A stretch of 37,526 bases of DNA, from the NCBI GenBank assembly GCA_027624625.1, contig JAQBWH010000018.1:1-37526 (forward strand), written 5' to 3'. This document shows, piece by piece, positions 24,238 through 33,183 of the stretch. Every line of letters begins with the position of its first letter. Within the stretch, counting starts at the first letter, position 1. The DNA is from Verrucomicrobiota bacterium (GTDB lineage Bacteria > Verrucomicrobiota > Verrucomicrobiia > Chthoniobacterales > JACTMZ01). Made by a program: the position numbers and the translations under genes. The notes under the pieces were generated by a model. The model did not search any database. It was not told where the DNA came from and saw nothing but the letters and a program-made list of their open reading frames with translations.

Positions 24238-24849
24238 ATGTTGAAGTTCAAAACATTTACCGGCGGGCCTTACGAGACGAACTGCTTTCTGGTCGAGGCA
24301 CCCCGGGGGAAGATCCTCTTCGATGCCCCGGAAGGAGCCGACAAGCAGTTTGCCGCGGAAAAAATCGACCTTTTGGTTTTGACCCACGGTCACTGGGATC
24401 ACACGGCGGACGCCGCGGCGGTGCAAAAACGCCACGGGTGTCGGGTGGTCTGCCACTCTGATACGGTGCCGATGGTATCGGAGCAGGATTTTTTCGAGCG
24501 GCACGGGTTCGCTTTGCGGGTCGAGCCGGTTGTCCCGGATGGCCTGCTGGCCGAAGGGCGTGGCCAGGACTTGCTCGGGCTCGCAACGGACTTGCTTGAC
24601 CTGCCGGGGCACTGTCCGGGCAGTCTTTGTTTTTATTTTCCGGATCAAGGCGCACTGATTGGCGGCGACGTTCTTTTCTGCGGGGGGATCGGCCGTTGGG
24701 ACCTGCCGGGCGGAAACGGCGAAGTTCTTTTGCGGGGGATCCGCGAGAAAATTTTCCCGCTGCCCGGCGAGACGGTTGTGCTGGCGGGGCATGGTCCGGC
24801 CACCACGGTGGCGGAAGAAAAAGCGACCAACCCGTTTCTGCGGGCGTGA
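24238..24849 (+). CDS. metallo-beta-lactamase-fold hydrolase (glyoxalase II-like)
   Basis: From the ATG at 24238 the protein has 203 residues. The metal-binding motif is THGHWDH (His50, His52, Asp54, His55), followed by LPGHCPGSL (third metal His), GGDVLFCGGIGRWDLPGG (bridging Asp) and AGHGPATT (last His). The order, length and TNCFLVE start are those of small MBL-fold hydrolases annotated as hydroxyacylglutathione hydrolase-like. The exact thioester or other substrate is unknown. An in-frame TTG at 24184 would add 18 charged residues and is rejected. Confidence 0.85.
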   Translation: MLKFKTFTGGPYETNCFLVEAPRGKILFDAPEGADKQFAAEKIDLLVLTHGHWDHTADAAAVQKRHGCRVVCHSDTVPMVSEQDFFERHGFALRVEPVVPDGLLAEGRGQDLLGLATDLLDLPGHCPGSLCFYFPDQGALIGGDVLFCGGIGRWDLPGGNGEVLLRGIREKIFPLPGETVVLAGHGPATTVAEEKATNPFLRA

Positions 24850-24930
24850 GTCGGCCGGTTTTTGCTCTTGGAGAATCGCGCCAAGCCGCGTAATCCTCAA
24901 ATTTCCGTTTCACCGACCCCACCCAACATT

Positions 24931-26226
24931 ATGGCCAACTACGCTTACACTGCTCTCGACGCCCGCGGGCAAGAAGTCAGCGACACCCTTGAGGCGGGCA
25001 GCGAGCAAGAGGCGATCGCGGCGCTGCGGCAGGCGGGTTATTACCCCACCAGCGTGGTGGAGGCGGGCAAAGCGGCCAAGGCGGCCGCTCGGGGAAAATC
25101 GGCGGCCAAGGCGCCGAAGGCAAAGGGCGCGGGGCTGAAGAAGGAGATCAAAATAGACATCCCCTTCCTTGAGCGCAAAACGATCAAGCCGAAGACCCTC
25201 ATGATTTTCACCCGGCAGTTGGCCACCCTGATCGACTCCGGCTTGCCTTTGTTGCGGGGGCTGACCGTCTTGGGCAAGCAGGAACCGGATCCGGTTTTGC
25301 GCAAGACGATCGGTAAGCTGGCCGATTCGGTGCAGGGCGGAAGCACGTTTTCGGATGGTCTTTCCCAACACCCGAAAATTTTCAACAAGCTTTATGTCAA
25401 TATGGTGAAAGCCGGCGAGTTGGGCGGCGTGATGGAGCTTGTTCTGGTCCGCTTGGCCGACTTCCAAGAGAAAGCACAAAAACTGAAGAACAAGGTCGTT
25501 TCGGCCATGTTCTACCCGATCATCGTCTTGGTCATTGCGGTGGCCATCATGGCGTTCCTCCTTGTTTACATCGTGCCGAAGTTCGAGCAGATTTTCGCCG
25601 ACATGCTCGGGGGCAAGCCGCTGCCCGCCCTGACCGAGTTCGTTATCGGCGCGAGCCGCTTTTTTCAAAACCAGTGGTATTATATCATCGGGGGGGGTGT
25701 CGTCATCGTCGTGCTCTACACCTTCGCCGGGAGGACAGCCAAGGGTCGCACCATTATCGATGCTCTCACCTTGCGGGCTCCGCTCTTCGGCAGCCTGATC
25801 AAAAAAGGCTCCATCTCGCGCTTCAGCCGGACACTTGGAACGCTGGTGACCAGCGGCGTGCCCATCCTGCAGGCCTTGAACATCACGCGGGACACGGCAG
25901 GAAACACCATCATTGCGGACGCCATTCAGCATGTGCACGACAGTGTGAAGGAGGGAGAGTCGATCGTTTCCCCCCTCGAGAAGAGCGGCATCTTCCCGCC
26001 CATGGTGGTGAGCATGATCGACGTCGGCGAGGAGACCGGTCAGTTGCCCGAGATGCTGCTCAAAGTGGCCGATGTTTACGATGACGAGGTGGACAACACG
26101 GTGGCTGGTCTGACCTCTTTGCTCGAGCCGATCATGATTGTCTTTCTGGCCGTGGTGGTCGGAACGATTGTCATCGCGCTCTTCCTGCCGCTGATCAGCA
26201 TCATCAGCGGGTTGCAAGGCGGGTAA
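24931..26226 (+). CDS. type II secretion/type IV pilus inner-membrane protein, PilC/GspF family
   Basis: A 431-residue protein from the ATG at 24931 (MANYAYTALDARGQEV, the usual PilC/GspF start). It has two copies of the T2SSF domain: LMIFTRQLATLIDSGLPLLR opening the first and ISRFSRTLGTLVTSGVPILQ opening the second, with three membrane helices (about 195-215, 245-265 and 400-425). Such proteins sit in the inner membrane under the secretion/pilus ATPase. A Lys/Ala-rich linker follows the first 50 residues. No GspE/PilB or pseudopilin gene is adjacent, so its system is encoded elsewhere. Confidence 0.92.
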   Translation: MANYAYTALDARGQEVSDTLEAGSEQEAIAALRQAGYYPTSVVEAGKAAKAAARGKSAAKAPKAKGAGLKKEIKIDIPFLERKTIKPKTLMIFTRQLATLIDSGLPLLRGLTVLGKQEPDPVLRKTIGKLADSVQGGSTFSDGLSQHPKIFNKLYVNMVKAGELGGVMELVLVRLADFQEKAQKLKNKVVSAMFYPIIVLVIAVAIMAFLLVYIVPKFEQIFADMLGGKPLPALTEFVIGASRFFQNQWYYIIGGGVVIVVLYTFAGRTAKGRTIIDALTLRAPLFGSLIKKGSISRFSRTLGTLVTSGVPILQALNITRDTAGNTIIADAIQHVHDSVKEGESIVSPLEKSGIFPPMVVSMIDVGEETGQLPEMLLKVADVYDDEVDNTVAGLTSLLEPIMIVFLAVVVGTIVIALFLPLISIISGLQGG

Positions 26227-26250
26227 GACCGGGGAGACGCCCCCTCGCGC

Positions 26251-26276
26251 GCCGCAGGATGGAGGAACCTTGCGGC
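26251..26276. terminator. hairpin between convergent genes
   Basis: GCCGCAGG (26251-26258) pairs with CCTTGCGGC (26268-26276) with one bulged base, between the end of the PilC/GspF gene and the end of the convergent Nudix gene. It lacks a T-run on either side, so a bidirectional terminator is possible but unproven. Confidence 0.35.
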
Positions 26277-26282
26277 CGGGAC

Positions 26283-26936
26283 TCAGGAGGCGAGCAGGTG
26301 GTCGAGTCCGCCGAGGCAGATCTGTGACCATGTTTCCAGCCGGTCATGTTGCCCGTGCAGTTCGGCCGCGGTGAGAAAAGCAGGATCGAGGATCGAGTCC
26401 TCCCGCGGGCGGATGTCGGGTGAATCGACCTCGACGAGGTGCACCACGCCGAGATGGACGCGGCCGACCTCGTTGGTGTCGTCATTGATCAGGGCCACGG
26501 CGCGCTGGCGGTAGGGACCGGGAATTTCCAATTCTTCATGCAATTCGCGTTCGACCGCTCGAAGGTAAGCAGCCTGGTCGAAGTGGGCGGCGTTCGTGTC
26601 GCCGTCATTCATGTGTCCGCCGATCCCGACGGACATCTTGGCGTGGAGCCGTGCTTCGCCTCCGGATTTGCCTCGCGTGTAGCAGAGCACGCGGTCGCCG
26701 TGCCGCAGGACGAGGTAAGGAATGATCTGCTTGTAGGACGGGTCCGCCTCGGCGGACGGACGGGGCAGAAAAAGGTTGTTTTGCGGGTCGAGGAAAGCGG
26801 CCATGTAGCGGTCGGCTTCAAGGCTCAAGCCTTGGAAGGCCCCAAGCGTTTCCAACACGGAGCGGGGAACGACGAGGATATTTTCGGGGGTGTCGGACAC
26901 GGTGCGGAGGTTACCGGCGGTAGGAGTTTTGGCCAT
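26283..26936 (-). CDS. Nudix-domain protein
   Basis: The 217-residue protein carries a Nudix-type box: GIGGHMN at 104-110, then an unusually long stretch, and RAVERELHEELEI (126-138), the REUxEE helix. The spacer between the Gly and the Arg-Glu helix is longer than in canonical Nudix boxes, so metal binding should be intact but the loop is expanded. Related bacterial proteins are annotated as Nudix hydrolases or putative phosphoesterases without defined substrate. The gene is divergent from dnaE with 59 bp between them. Confidence 0.78.
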   Translation of the reverse strand: MAKTPTAGNLRTVSDTPENILVVPRSVLETLGAFQGLSLEADRYMAAFLDPQNNLFLPRPSAEADPSYKQIIPYLVLRHGDRVLCYTRGKSGGEARLHAKMSVGIGGHMNDGDTNAAHFDQAAYLRAVERELHEELEIPGPYRQRAVALINDDTNEVGRVHLGVVHLVEVDSPDIRPREDSILDPAFLTAAELHGQHDRLETWSQICLGGLDHLLAS

Positions 26937-26961
26937 CCGGAAAACAAATTGCGCCCTCCGC

Positions 26962-26989
26962 TTGCCAGCCTTGCCGGGCCAACTAATCT
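26962..26989 (+). promoter_or_regulatory. candidate dnaE promoter
   Basis: TTGCCA (26962-26967), a 16-bp spacer and TAATCT (26984-26989) make a fair sigma70-like promoter. The expected transcription start falls at or within a base or two of the dnaE ATG (26996), which would make the mRNA leaderless; no Shine-Dalgarno precedes the ATG. Confidence 0.45.
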
Positions 26990-26995
26990 TGTGGC

Positions 26996-29900
26996 ATGGC
27001 CACCCCCGAATTTGTGCATCTCCATTTGCACACCGAGTACTCCATGCTCGACGGCGCGGTGCGTGCGGCGGACTTGATGCGCAAGGTCACGGAGACCGGC
27101 ATGAGGGCGGTGGGGATGACCGATCACGGGGTGCTTTACGGTGCGGTCGAGTTTTACAAGGAGGCGCAAAGAGCGGGGGTCAAGCCGGTCCTCGGGTGCG
27201 AGCTTTATATCGCACCGGGTTCGATGCACGAGAAGAAGGCCTCTTCGGGCAAGGATGTGGCCTTTCACTTGACCGTGGTGGCCGAGACGAACGAAGGGTG
27301 GGCCAATCTGGTCAAACTGGTCAGCGCGGCGCACCTCGAGGGCTTTTACTACAAGCCGCGGGTCGACAAGGACCTGCTGGCCCGGCATGCCAAGGGGCTC
27401 ATCGGCTTGAGTGGCTGCCTCAAAGGAGAAATCAACAGCGCTATTCTCCAAGGCAATCCGAAGCGCGGGCGCGATTTGACCGGCCAATACCGCGACATTT
27501 TCGGAAAGGAGAATTTTTTCGTCGAGATCCACGACCATGGGATGGATGCCCAGCGCGAGGCCAACCCGCAACTCATCCGCTGGGCGGGCGACATGGGGCT
27601 CGGGTTGGTCGCGGCCAACGACGTCCACTTTCTCGAGCGCTCGCACCACGAGGCCCACGATGTGATGGTCTGCATCGGCACGGGGGCCAACGTCACCGAC
27701 GAACGGCGGCTGCGCTATCTACCCGAGCTCTACTTGAAGACCCCGGCGGAAATGGCGGAAATTTTCGGGGATCACCCGGAGGCGCTTTCGAATACTGCGC
27801 GCATCGCTGACCGCTGCGATGTGACGATGGAGTTCGGAAAGTCGCGGTTCCCGGTTTTTCACCCGCCCGAGGGCCGGACCCGCGAGGGTTACCTGCGCGA
27901 TCTCTGCCGCGAGGGATTCGGTCGTCGCTACGGGGAGGGCAGTCCGGAGCTGCACGAACGGCTCGATTACGAGCTGGGTGTTCTCGAAAAGCTCGGCTTC
28001 ACCAGTTATTTCCTCATCGTCTGGGACTTCATCCATTACGCCAAGCAGCGCGGAATTCCGGTCGGACCGGGCCGCGGTTCGGCCGCCGGCAGCATGGTGG
28101 CCTACGTCCTCGGGATCACCGACCTCGATCCGGTGCGTTACGGGCTCATCTTCGAGCGGTTTTTGAATCCGGAGCGGGTCAGTCCGCCGGACATCGACGT
28201 CGACTTCTGCCAGGCACGCCGCGGAGAGGTGATCGAATACGTGCGGCAGAAATACGGGGAGCGTTGCGTCTCCCAAATCGTGACTTTCAACCAACTGGGA
28301 GCCAAGAGCGTGGTACGCGATGTGGCCCGGGTTCTCGGTATGAGCTACGGGGAGGGTGACCGCATCGCCAAAATGATCCCCAACGAGTTGAACATCACGC
28401 TCGCCTCGGCCCGGGAGAAAAACCCGGACTTGAAGCAAGCCATCGAGTCCGAACCCGGCACCCAGCAATTGTGGGGCTACTCCACGGTGCTCGAGGGCTT
28501 GTCGCGCAATGCCGGTATCCACGCCGCCGGAGTGGTCATTGGCGACCGTGATCTTTCCGAGATTGTTCCGCTCTGCCGCGGGAAGGAAAACGAGGTCGTG
28601 ACCCAATTTTCCATGGATCCGCTCGGCGACCTGGGCATGCTCAAAATGGATTTTCTCGGCCTGAAAACCCTGACCGTCATCCGCGACGCCGAGGAGTTGA
28701 TCCGGCGGCACGCTCCCGGGTTTGACATCGAGAAAATCCCGGTCGATGACCAGGCGGCTTTCGATGTCCTCAACCGGGGAGAGACGGTGGGAATCTTCCA
28801 ATTTGAAGGTGGCATGTCGCGCTACTGCCGTAACTTCGGTTTCAACAGTCTCAACGACATGAACGCGCTCTGCGCGCTTTACCGTCCGGGTCCGATGGCC
28901 CTCATCCCCGACTACATCAAACGCAAGAAGGGTCAGATGAAGATCAATTACGACCATCCGCTCCTTGAAAAGGTGGCCAAGGAGACCTACGGCATCCTCA
29001 TTTACCAGGAACAAGTGCAGCAGGCGGCCAACCTGCTGGCTGGCTACAGCTTGGGGCAGGCCGATCTCCTGCGCCGCGCCATGGGCAAAAAGGACAAGGA
29101 GAAGATGGCCAAGGAGCGGGTCAATTTCATCGTCGGTTGCCGGGAGCTCAATGACATCCCGGAGAGAAAAGCGACGGCCATCTTCGACCTTTTGGAAAAA
29201 TTCGCCGACTACGGATTCAACAAAAGCCACAGCGCGGCCTATTCGCTGATCAGTTACCGGATGTGCTGGCTCAAGGCTCACTATCCGGTCGAGTTAATGT
29301 GTGCGGTGCTGAGCAACGAGGTGGACGACACGGACAAAATTTCCTTATACGTCGACGAGGCGAAGCGGATGGGATTGACCATCCTCCCGCCCGGTTTGAA
29401 CCAGAGCATGCTCAAGTTCGCCCCCGAGAGTCACGGGGAGAGCATGGCCATCCGTTACGGCTTGAGCGGAATCAAGAATGTGGGCGACGCCTCCATGAGG
29501 GAGGCCATCACCGAAAGGGAATCACGCGGCGAGTTCCGCTCGCTGGAAGATTTTGCCGCGCGGATGGACCCGCGGGCCGTGAATCGCAAGTCGATGGAGT
29601 GTTTGGTCAAGTGCGGCGCCTTCGATTTCACTGGCGAAGAGCGCGCCCAAATGGTCGAAGATCTCGAGCCTGTCCTCGCGGCCAGCGCCTCCGCACACCG
29701 CGACCGCAGTGCGGGCCAGCAAAGTCTTTTCGGCGAAGAATCGCTTCCAGCCTCGGGACGGACCACCGGGACGCGGCGGGCGCGGCCATTTGCCGAGGCC
29801 GAGCTGCTCTCCTTTGAAAAAGAATTGCTCGGTTTTTACGTCACGGCGCATCCTCTCGATCCTTACCGCGCATCGCTGGAAAATGCCAAGTTCACCCGCG

Positions 29901-30409
29901 TTGCTGCGCTCGGGAAACTGGACGACCGGGCGACGGTCACGGTGGCCGGTCTGGTTGACACGGTGGAAAAAAAGTTCACCAAATCGACCGGCAAACCCTG
30001 CGCCTTCCTTACCTTGGAGGATTTCAGCGGCAAAGTCGAAGTGCGGGTCTGGAGCGAAGCGTTCGAGAAATTTCTTTCCCATTTGGTCCCGGGCAAGGTG
30101 GTTCACATCACCGGCCGCCTTGACAAGCGCGATGACAAGCCCGCGGTCACCGCCTCGGATATCAAGCCGCTTCCCCCGGCCCCCGGGACCGAGATGCCGG
30201 TGGTGCTGCGTTTGCCCGCGGGCCGGTCAGGTCGCCGCGAACTCGAGGATCTGCGCTCGGCCGTCCTCGATTTTCCCGGCCACCGGCCTTTGGTGCTGGA
30301 ATTTGTGGCCCGCGACGGGAGCACGCGGCGGGTGCATGCCGGGGACGGCTTCAAGGTCGGCAACGAAGAGAAGTTGCGCGCCGTATTGAACGGTTTGCTC
30401 GTCCATTGA
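26996..30409 (+). CDS. dnaE: DNA polymerase III subunit alpha
   Basis: The 1137-residue protein is close to the usual DnaE length. An N-terminal PHP domain begins HLHLHTEYS (His8-His12) and keeps GMTDHG, GCELY and ANDVHF, so its metal ligands look intact, unlike in E. coli. The polymerase core has GPGRGSAAGS and PDIDVDF with catalytic Asp401 and Asp403. Near the end of the core are the HhH region and, at about 985-1060, an OB domain (ATVTVAGLVDTV, GKPCAFLTLEDFSG). This is the replicative polymerase of chromosome replication. The start has no ribosome-binding site but the N-terminus matches the family exactly. The next gene starts 12 bp later on the same strand. Confidence 0.97.
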   Translation: MATPEFVHLHLHTEYSMLDGAVRAADLMRKVTETGMRAVGMTDHGVLYGAVEFYKEAQRAGVKPVLGCELYIAPGSMHEKKASSGKDVAFHLTVVAETNEGWANLVKLVSAAHLEGFYYKPRVDKDLLARHAKGLIGLSGCLKGEINSAILQGNPKRGRDLTGQYRDIFGKENFFVEIHDHGMDAQREANPQLIRWAGDMGLGLVAANDVHFLERSHHEAHDVMVCIGTGANVTDERRLRYLPELYLKTPAEMAEIFGDHPEALSNTARIADRCDVTMEFGKSRFPVFHPPEGRTREGYLRDLCREGFGRRYGEGSPELHERLDYELGVLEKLGFTSYFLIVWDFIHYAKQRGIPVGPGRGSAAGSMVAYVLGITDLDPVRYGLIFERFLNPERVSPPDIDVDFCQARRGEVIEYVRQKYGERCVSQIVTFNQLGAKSVVRDVARVLGMSYGEGDRIAKMIPNELNITLASAREKNPDLKQAIESEPGTQQLWGYSTVLEGLSRNAGIHAAGVVIGDRDLSEIVPLCRGKENEVVTQFSMDPLGDLGMLKMDFLGLKTLTVIRDAEELIRRHAPGFDIEKIPVDDQAAFDVLNRGETVGIFQFEGGMSRYCRNFGFNSLNDMNALCALYRPGPMALIPDYIKRKKGQMKINYDHPLLEKVAKETYGILIYQEQVQQAANLLAGYSLGQADLLRRAMGKKDKEKMAKERVNFIVGCRELNDIPERKATAIFDLLEKFADYGFNKSHSAAYSLISYRMCWLKAHYPVELMCAVLSNEVDDTDKISLYVDEAKRMGLTILPPGLNQSMLKFAPESHGESMAIRYGLSGIKNVGDASMREAITERESRGEFRSLEDFAARMDPRAVNRKSMECLVKCGAFDFTGEERAQMVEDLEPVLAASASAHRDRSAGQQSLFGEESLPASGRTTGTRRARPFAEAELLSFEKELLGFYVTAHPLDPYRASLENAKFTRVAALGKLDDRATVTVAGLVDTVEKKFTKSTGKPCAFLTLEDFSGKVEVRVWSEAFEKFLSHLVPGKVVHITGRLDKRDDKPAVTASDIKPLPPAPGTEMPVVLRLPAGRSGRRELEDLRSAVLDFPGHRPLVLEFVARDGSTRRVHAGDGFKVGNEEKLRAVLNGLLVH

Positions 30410-30421
30410 GTCGGTTGCATT

Positions 30422-31480
30422 ATGAGTCGCCCCGCCCTGCTCGCTGCTTACGAGAAAATGTCCGCCTTGTTGGACAAGCTCCCGGGTTCACTGCAGGAGC
30501 CCATCCTGCGCGAACTCGATCCGATCAAAGAAATTTTTCTCCGCCAGCGGGCCCCACGGATTGCTGTGCTCGGAGAGGCCGGGATCGCATTACCCGCCTT
30601 GATCAACGCATTGGCGGGCCGCACCGTTTTGTCCGCGCCTTTGTTGCGCGGTCCATGGACCGCGGTGAGGGGTGCGGGCACGGTCGAATGGGCCGATTTG
30701 CGCGAGTCCGGTTCGTCACCGCCGGAGCCTGCCGACCTCTATCTGTTTGTCGGGTCGGTCCACGCCGGGATGGTCCCGGATGCGCGGCGGGCGGCGGAAG
30801 TGCTTGCCTCGGCCGCTTCGCGGGAAGGGGGCCGTCCGGCCGGTCTGGCCGTCATGGTCTTTGGTGATCGTGGTGAGACCTCGGCGGTCTTGTCGGCTCT
30901 GGCCGATGCGGGTGCGTCCGCCTCGGTCGTTTTCTCCACGCATCTGGCACGCCGCGGTATCGAAGCGGGTTTTCCAGCGGAAGAGCGATCGGCCCTTGGC
31001 GACCGCTTGTGCGACTACTTGCCAGAGGATGCGCAATTGGAATTGGCCCGCTTTCTTGCCGCCCGCGGGGCGCAGGCCCGTCTGGCCGGCACGGTGCTGA
31101 AGTCGTTTGGTGCGGTGGCCGGCGTGATCGGCATGCAGCCACTGCCGCTCGCCGATTTTCCCGTTCTTCTTTCCCTCCAGATGTTCATGGTTTCGCTCAT
31201 TGTTTATGTCAGCGGTCGCGATTTTTCGCCGAGGTTGGCCGGTGAATTCGCCGCTTCGCTCGGAATCGGCTTTGGCGCGGGAATCGTCTTCCGGGAGGCG
31301 GCGCGCGCTGCGGTGAAAATTCTGCCCGTTTGGGGCCATATGATTTCCGGCGGGGTGGCCGGGGCGGGGACCTATGCGCTTGGCCGTGCGGCCATTGCCT
31401 ACTTTATCGACGGACACACCACCGCCAGTCTTCGCCTGCCGTGGCGCCGGGACAGGTCCTTGCCGCCAGCGGAGCGCTGA
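30422..31480 (+). CDS. DUF697 membrane protein with a degenerate G domain
   Basis: A 352-residue protein in two parts. Residues 45-190 look like a GTPase domain that has decayed: RIAVLGEAGIALPALINALAG occupies the P-loop position but has lost the GKS/T residues, and no NKxD is visible. Residues about 210-325 match DUF697 (VAGVIGMQPLPLADFPVLLSL, YVSGRDFSPRLAGEF, YALGRAAIAYF), with hydrophobic segments likely to enter the membrane. Fusions of Era-like GTPases to DUF697 are known in bacteria (YcjF-type and relatives); here nucleotide binding seems lost. The gene follows dnaE by 12 bp and may be co-transcribed. Confidence 0.65.
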   Translation: MSRPALLAAYEKMSALLDKLPGSLQEPILRELDPIKEIFLRQRAPRIAVLGEAGIALPALINALAGRTVLSAPLLRGPWTAVRGAGTVEWADLRESGSSPPEPADLYLFVGSVHAGMVPDARRAAEVLASAASREGGRPAGLAVMVFGDRGETSAVLSALADAGASASVVFSTHLARRGIEAGFPAEERSALGDRLCDYLPEDAQLELARFLAARGAQARLAGTVLKSFGAVAGVIGMQPLPLADFPVLLSLQMFMVSLIVYVSGRDFSPRLAGEFAASLGIGFGAGIVFREAARAAVKILPVWGHMISGGVAGAGTYALGRAAIAYFIDGHTTASLRLPWRRDRSLPPAER

Positions 31481-31609
31481 ACATGGTGCGGCTCGTCCTC
31501 CGCCCGGACCGGCTCTTTCCCGAGATTTGCGCGGGCCTTGCCCTTCCGGCCTGACGCGGGGTGCCAACTCGAACTGTTCGGCGGGAAAAGTTCCGCCTAA
31601 TCTGTCCGC

Positions 31610-32521
31610 ATGCGTCTCCTCCTCGTCGACGGTCATTACTACGCTTACCGATCGTTTTTCGCCATCCGCAATCTAACCAACTCGCGCGGGGAGCCGACCA
31701 ATGCCGTGTTCGGGTTCGTCAAGGCCTTGCGGAAGATGCTGGCCGACGTCAAACCGGACGCAGCCGCCGTGGTTTGGGATGCGGGCCTTCCGGAACGGCG
31801 GATGCAGCTCCTGCCGTCCTATAAACAGCAACGCGATGAGACCCCGGATGACCTCTCGCGGCAGCTTCCCGTCATTGAGGAAGCGGTAAAAGCACTGGGG
31901 GTGCGTAATGTCAGTTTGCCGGGCCACGAGGCGGACGACCTCATCGCCTCTTACGCCGCCGCCGCCCGGAGTGGACGATGCGAGGTCGTCATCGCCACGA
32001 ACGACAAGGATATCTACGCGCTGGTCGGCGAAGGCGTGCGCGTTTACTCCACGAACAAGACGGACCTCAAAGATCCAAAAGACGGTTTCACCCTGCTCGG
32101 TCCCTTGGAGGTGGAAGAAAAGTGGGGCGTGCCACCCGGGCGTATCCCCGATGTGCTCGCCTTGACCGGCGATGCGGTCGACAACATCCCGGGAGTGGAA
32201 GGCGTGGGTCCCAAGACAGCCGCCAAGCTGGTGCGCGAGCATGGGCCGACGGCCCTGCTCGCGGCAAACCCCGGGCTGATCAAAAACGAAAAGCTTCGTG
32301 GCAAAGTGGCCGCCTCCGCAGAACGTCTGCGAGACAATCTCGAGTTGGTCCGCTTGGATTGCGACTTGCCATTGCCTGTCGCGTTGCCCGGGTTGAACGT
32401 CAGCGCCGACCCCGCAGCAGTGGTCGAGCTGGCCAGAAAGTGCGAGTTTCGCAGCCTGCTGGCCGAGTACGAAAAGATGGCCGCGAGAGGTGACATTGCC
32501 TCGCAGGGCGAACTTTTCTGA
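31610..32521 (+). CDS. 5'-3' exonuclease (Pol I N-terminal domain type), stand-alone
   Basis: A 303-residue protein with the FEN/5'-nuclease motifs: LLLVDGHYYAYRSFFA at the N-terminus (metal Asp7), GHEADDLIASYA, ATNDKDIYALV, and the helix-hairpin-helix TGDAVDNIPGVEGVGPKTAAKL. It lacks polymerase and proofreading domains, so it is a separate flap nuclease that would remove RNA primers or flaps, alongside a Pol I encoded elsewhere. A 129-bp gap upstream contains no gene. Confidence 0.92.
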   Translation: MRLLLVDGHYYAYRSFFAIRNLTNSRGEPTNAVFGFVKALRKMLADVKPDAAAVVWDAGLPERRMQLLPSYKQQRDETPDDLSRQLPVIEEAVKALGVRNVSLPGHEADDLIASYAAAARSGRCEVVIATNDKDIYALVGEGVRVYSTNKTDLKDPKDGFTLLGPLEVEEKWGVPPGRIPDVLALTGDAVDNIPGVEGVGPKTAAKLVREHGPTALLAANPGLIKNEKLRGKVAASAERLRDNLELVRLDCDLPLPVALPGLNVSADPAAVVELARKCEFRSLLAEYEKMAARGDIASQGELF

Positions 32522-32612
32522 ATTGACCAGCTAGTCGCCTCTCGGGCCGCGCACCAAGGACGCGGTTTCCGCCTCTTCGGTGATTGCCAAATGAACGGCA
32601 GGGCCTCAAAAT

Positions 32613-33098
32613 ATGACCATGAAAACCTCCCTATTCTTTGCCCTTCTGTCTCTCATGGCCACACTTGCTAGGGGGCAAAATGCCCCTGTTGACTGGCTGA
32701 CTCTCGCCACCGAGTTTTCGCAAGACGAGGCTGCCGCCAGCGCGAAATACGCGGGATTGATGCTCACGGTGACCGGTCCCGTCTCGAGCATCGCGCAAGG
32801 GGACATGACAGTGGACGATCCTTCGGTCGCCGTCTTCCTATCCACTCAGGCTGGCCCCGGTCCCGACGTGAAGTGTCTCTTCGAAAACGAGGATCTCGCA
32901 CCGAACACGCAGCTTTACGTTCCGGCTGACGGCAGTGAAATTCTCCTGCGGAAGGTAGACCAGATCGGCAATGAGACAGGATCCAGCCCACTTATCCAAA
33001 CCGGCCAGCAGATCGTGGTCACGGGGTCATTCCTTGGGTTCGAGGCCGGAGACATTGTCTTGCGACATTGCCGTTTGGCGGGTGGGGCGACCGAGTAG
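32613..33098 (+). CDS. small secreted OB-fold (tRNA_anti-like) protein
   Basis: A 161-residue protein with a signal peptide (MTMKTSLFFALLSLMATLARG; a second Met at 32619 is an equally good start). The mature part contains YAGLMLTVTGPVSSI, VKCLFENED and GQQIVVTGSFLGFEAGDIVLRHC. This is the pattern of the periplasmic OB-fold proteins described as tRNA_anti-like (PF12869), which are not thought to bind tRNA. The function is unknown. No operon partner is evident. Confidence 0.65.
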   Translation: MTMKTSLFFALLSLMATLARGQNAPVDWLTLATEFSQDEAAASAKYAGLMLTVTGPVSSIAQGDMTVDDPSVAVFLSTQAGPGPDVKCLFENEDLAPNTQLYVPADGSEILLRKVDQIGNETGSSPLIQTGQQIVVTGSFLGFEAGDIVLRHCRLAGGATE

Positions 33099-33183
33099 TC
33101 GGACCTGAGCCGCAATACTTCGCACATGGGGGCAGGCTTTTCCTTGCCGTGCCGGAGCAAGACCGCTTCAATGGCGCGCTCGT

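Noticed and set aside
27719..29281. 520-codon minus-strand open frame inside dnaE
   Set aside because: Antisense shadow; dnaE is certain on the plus strand.
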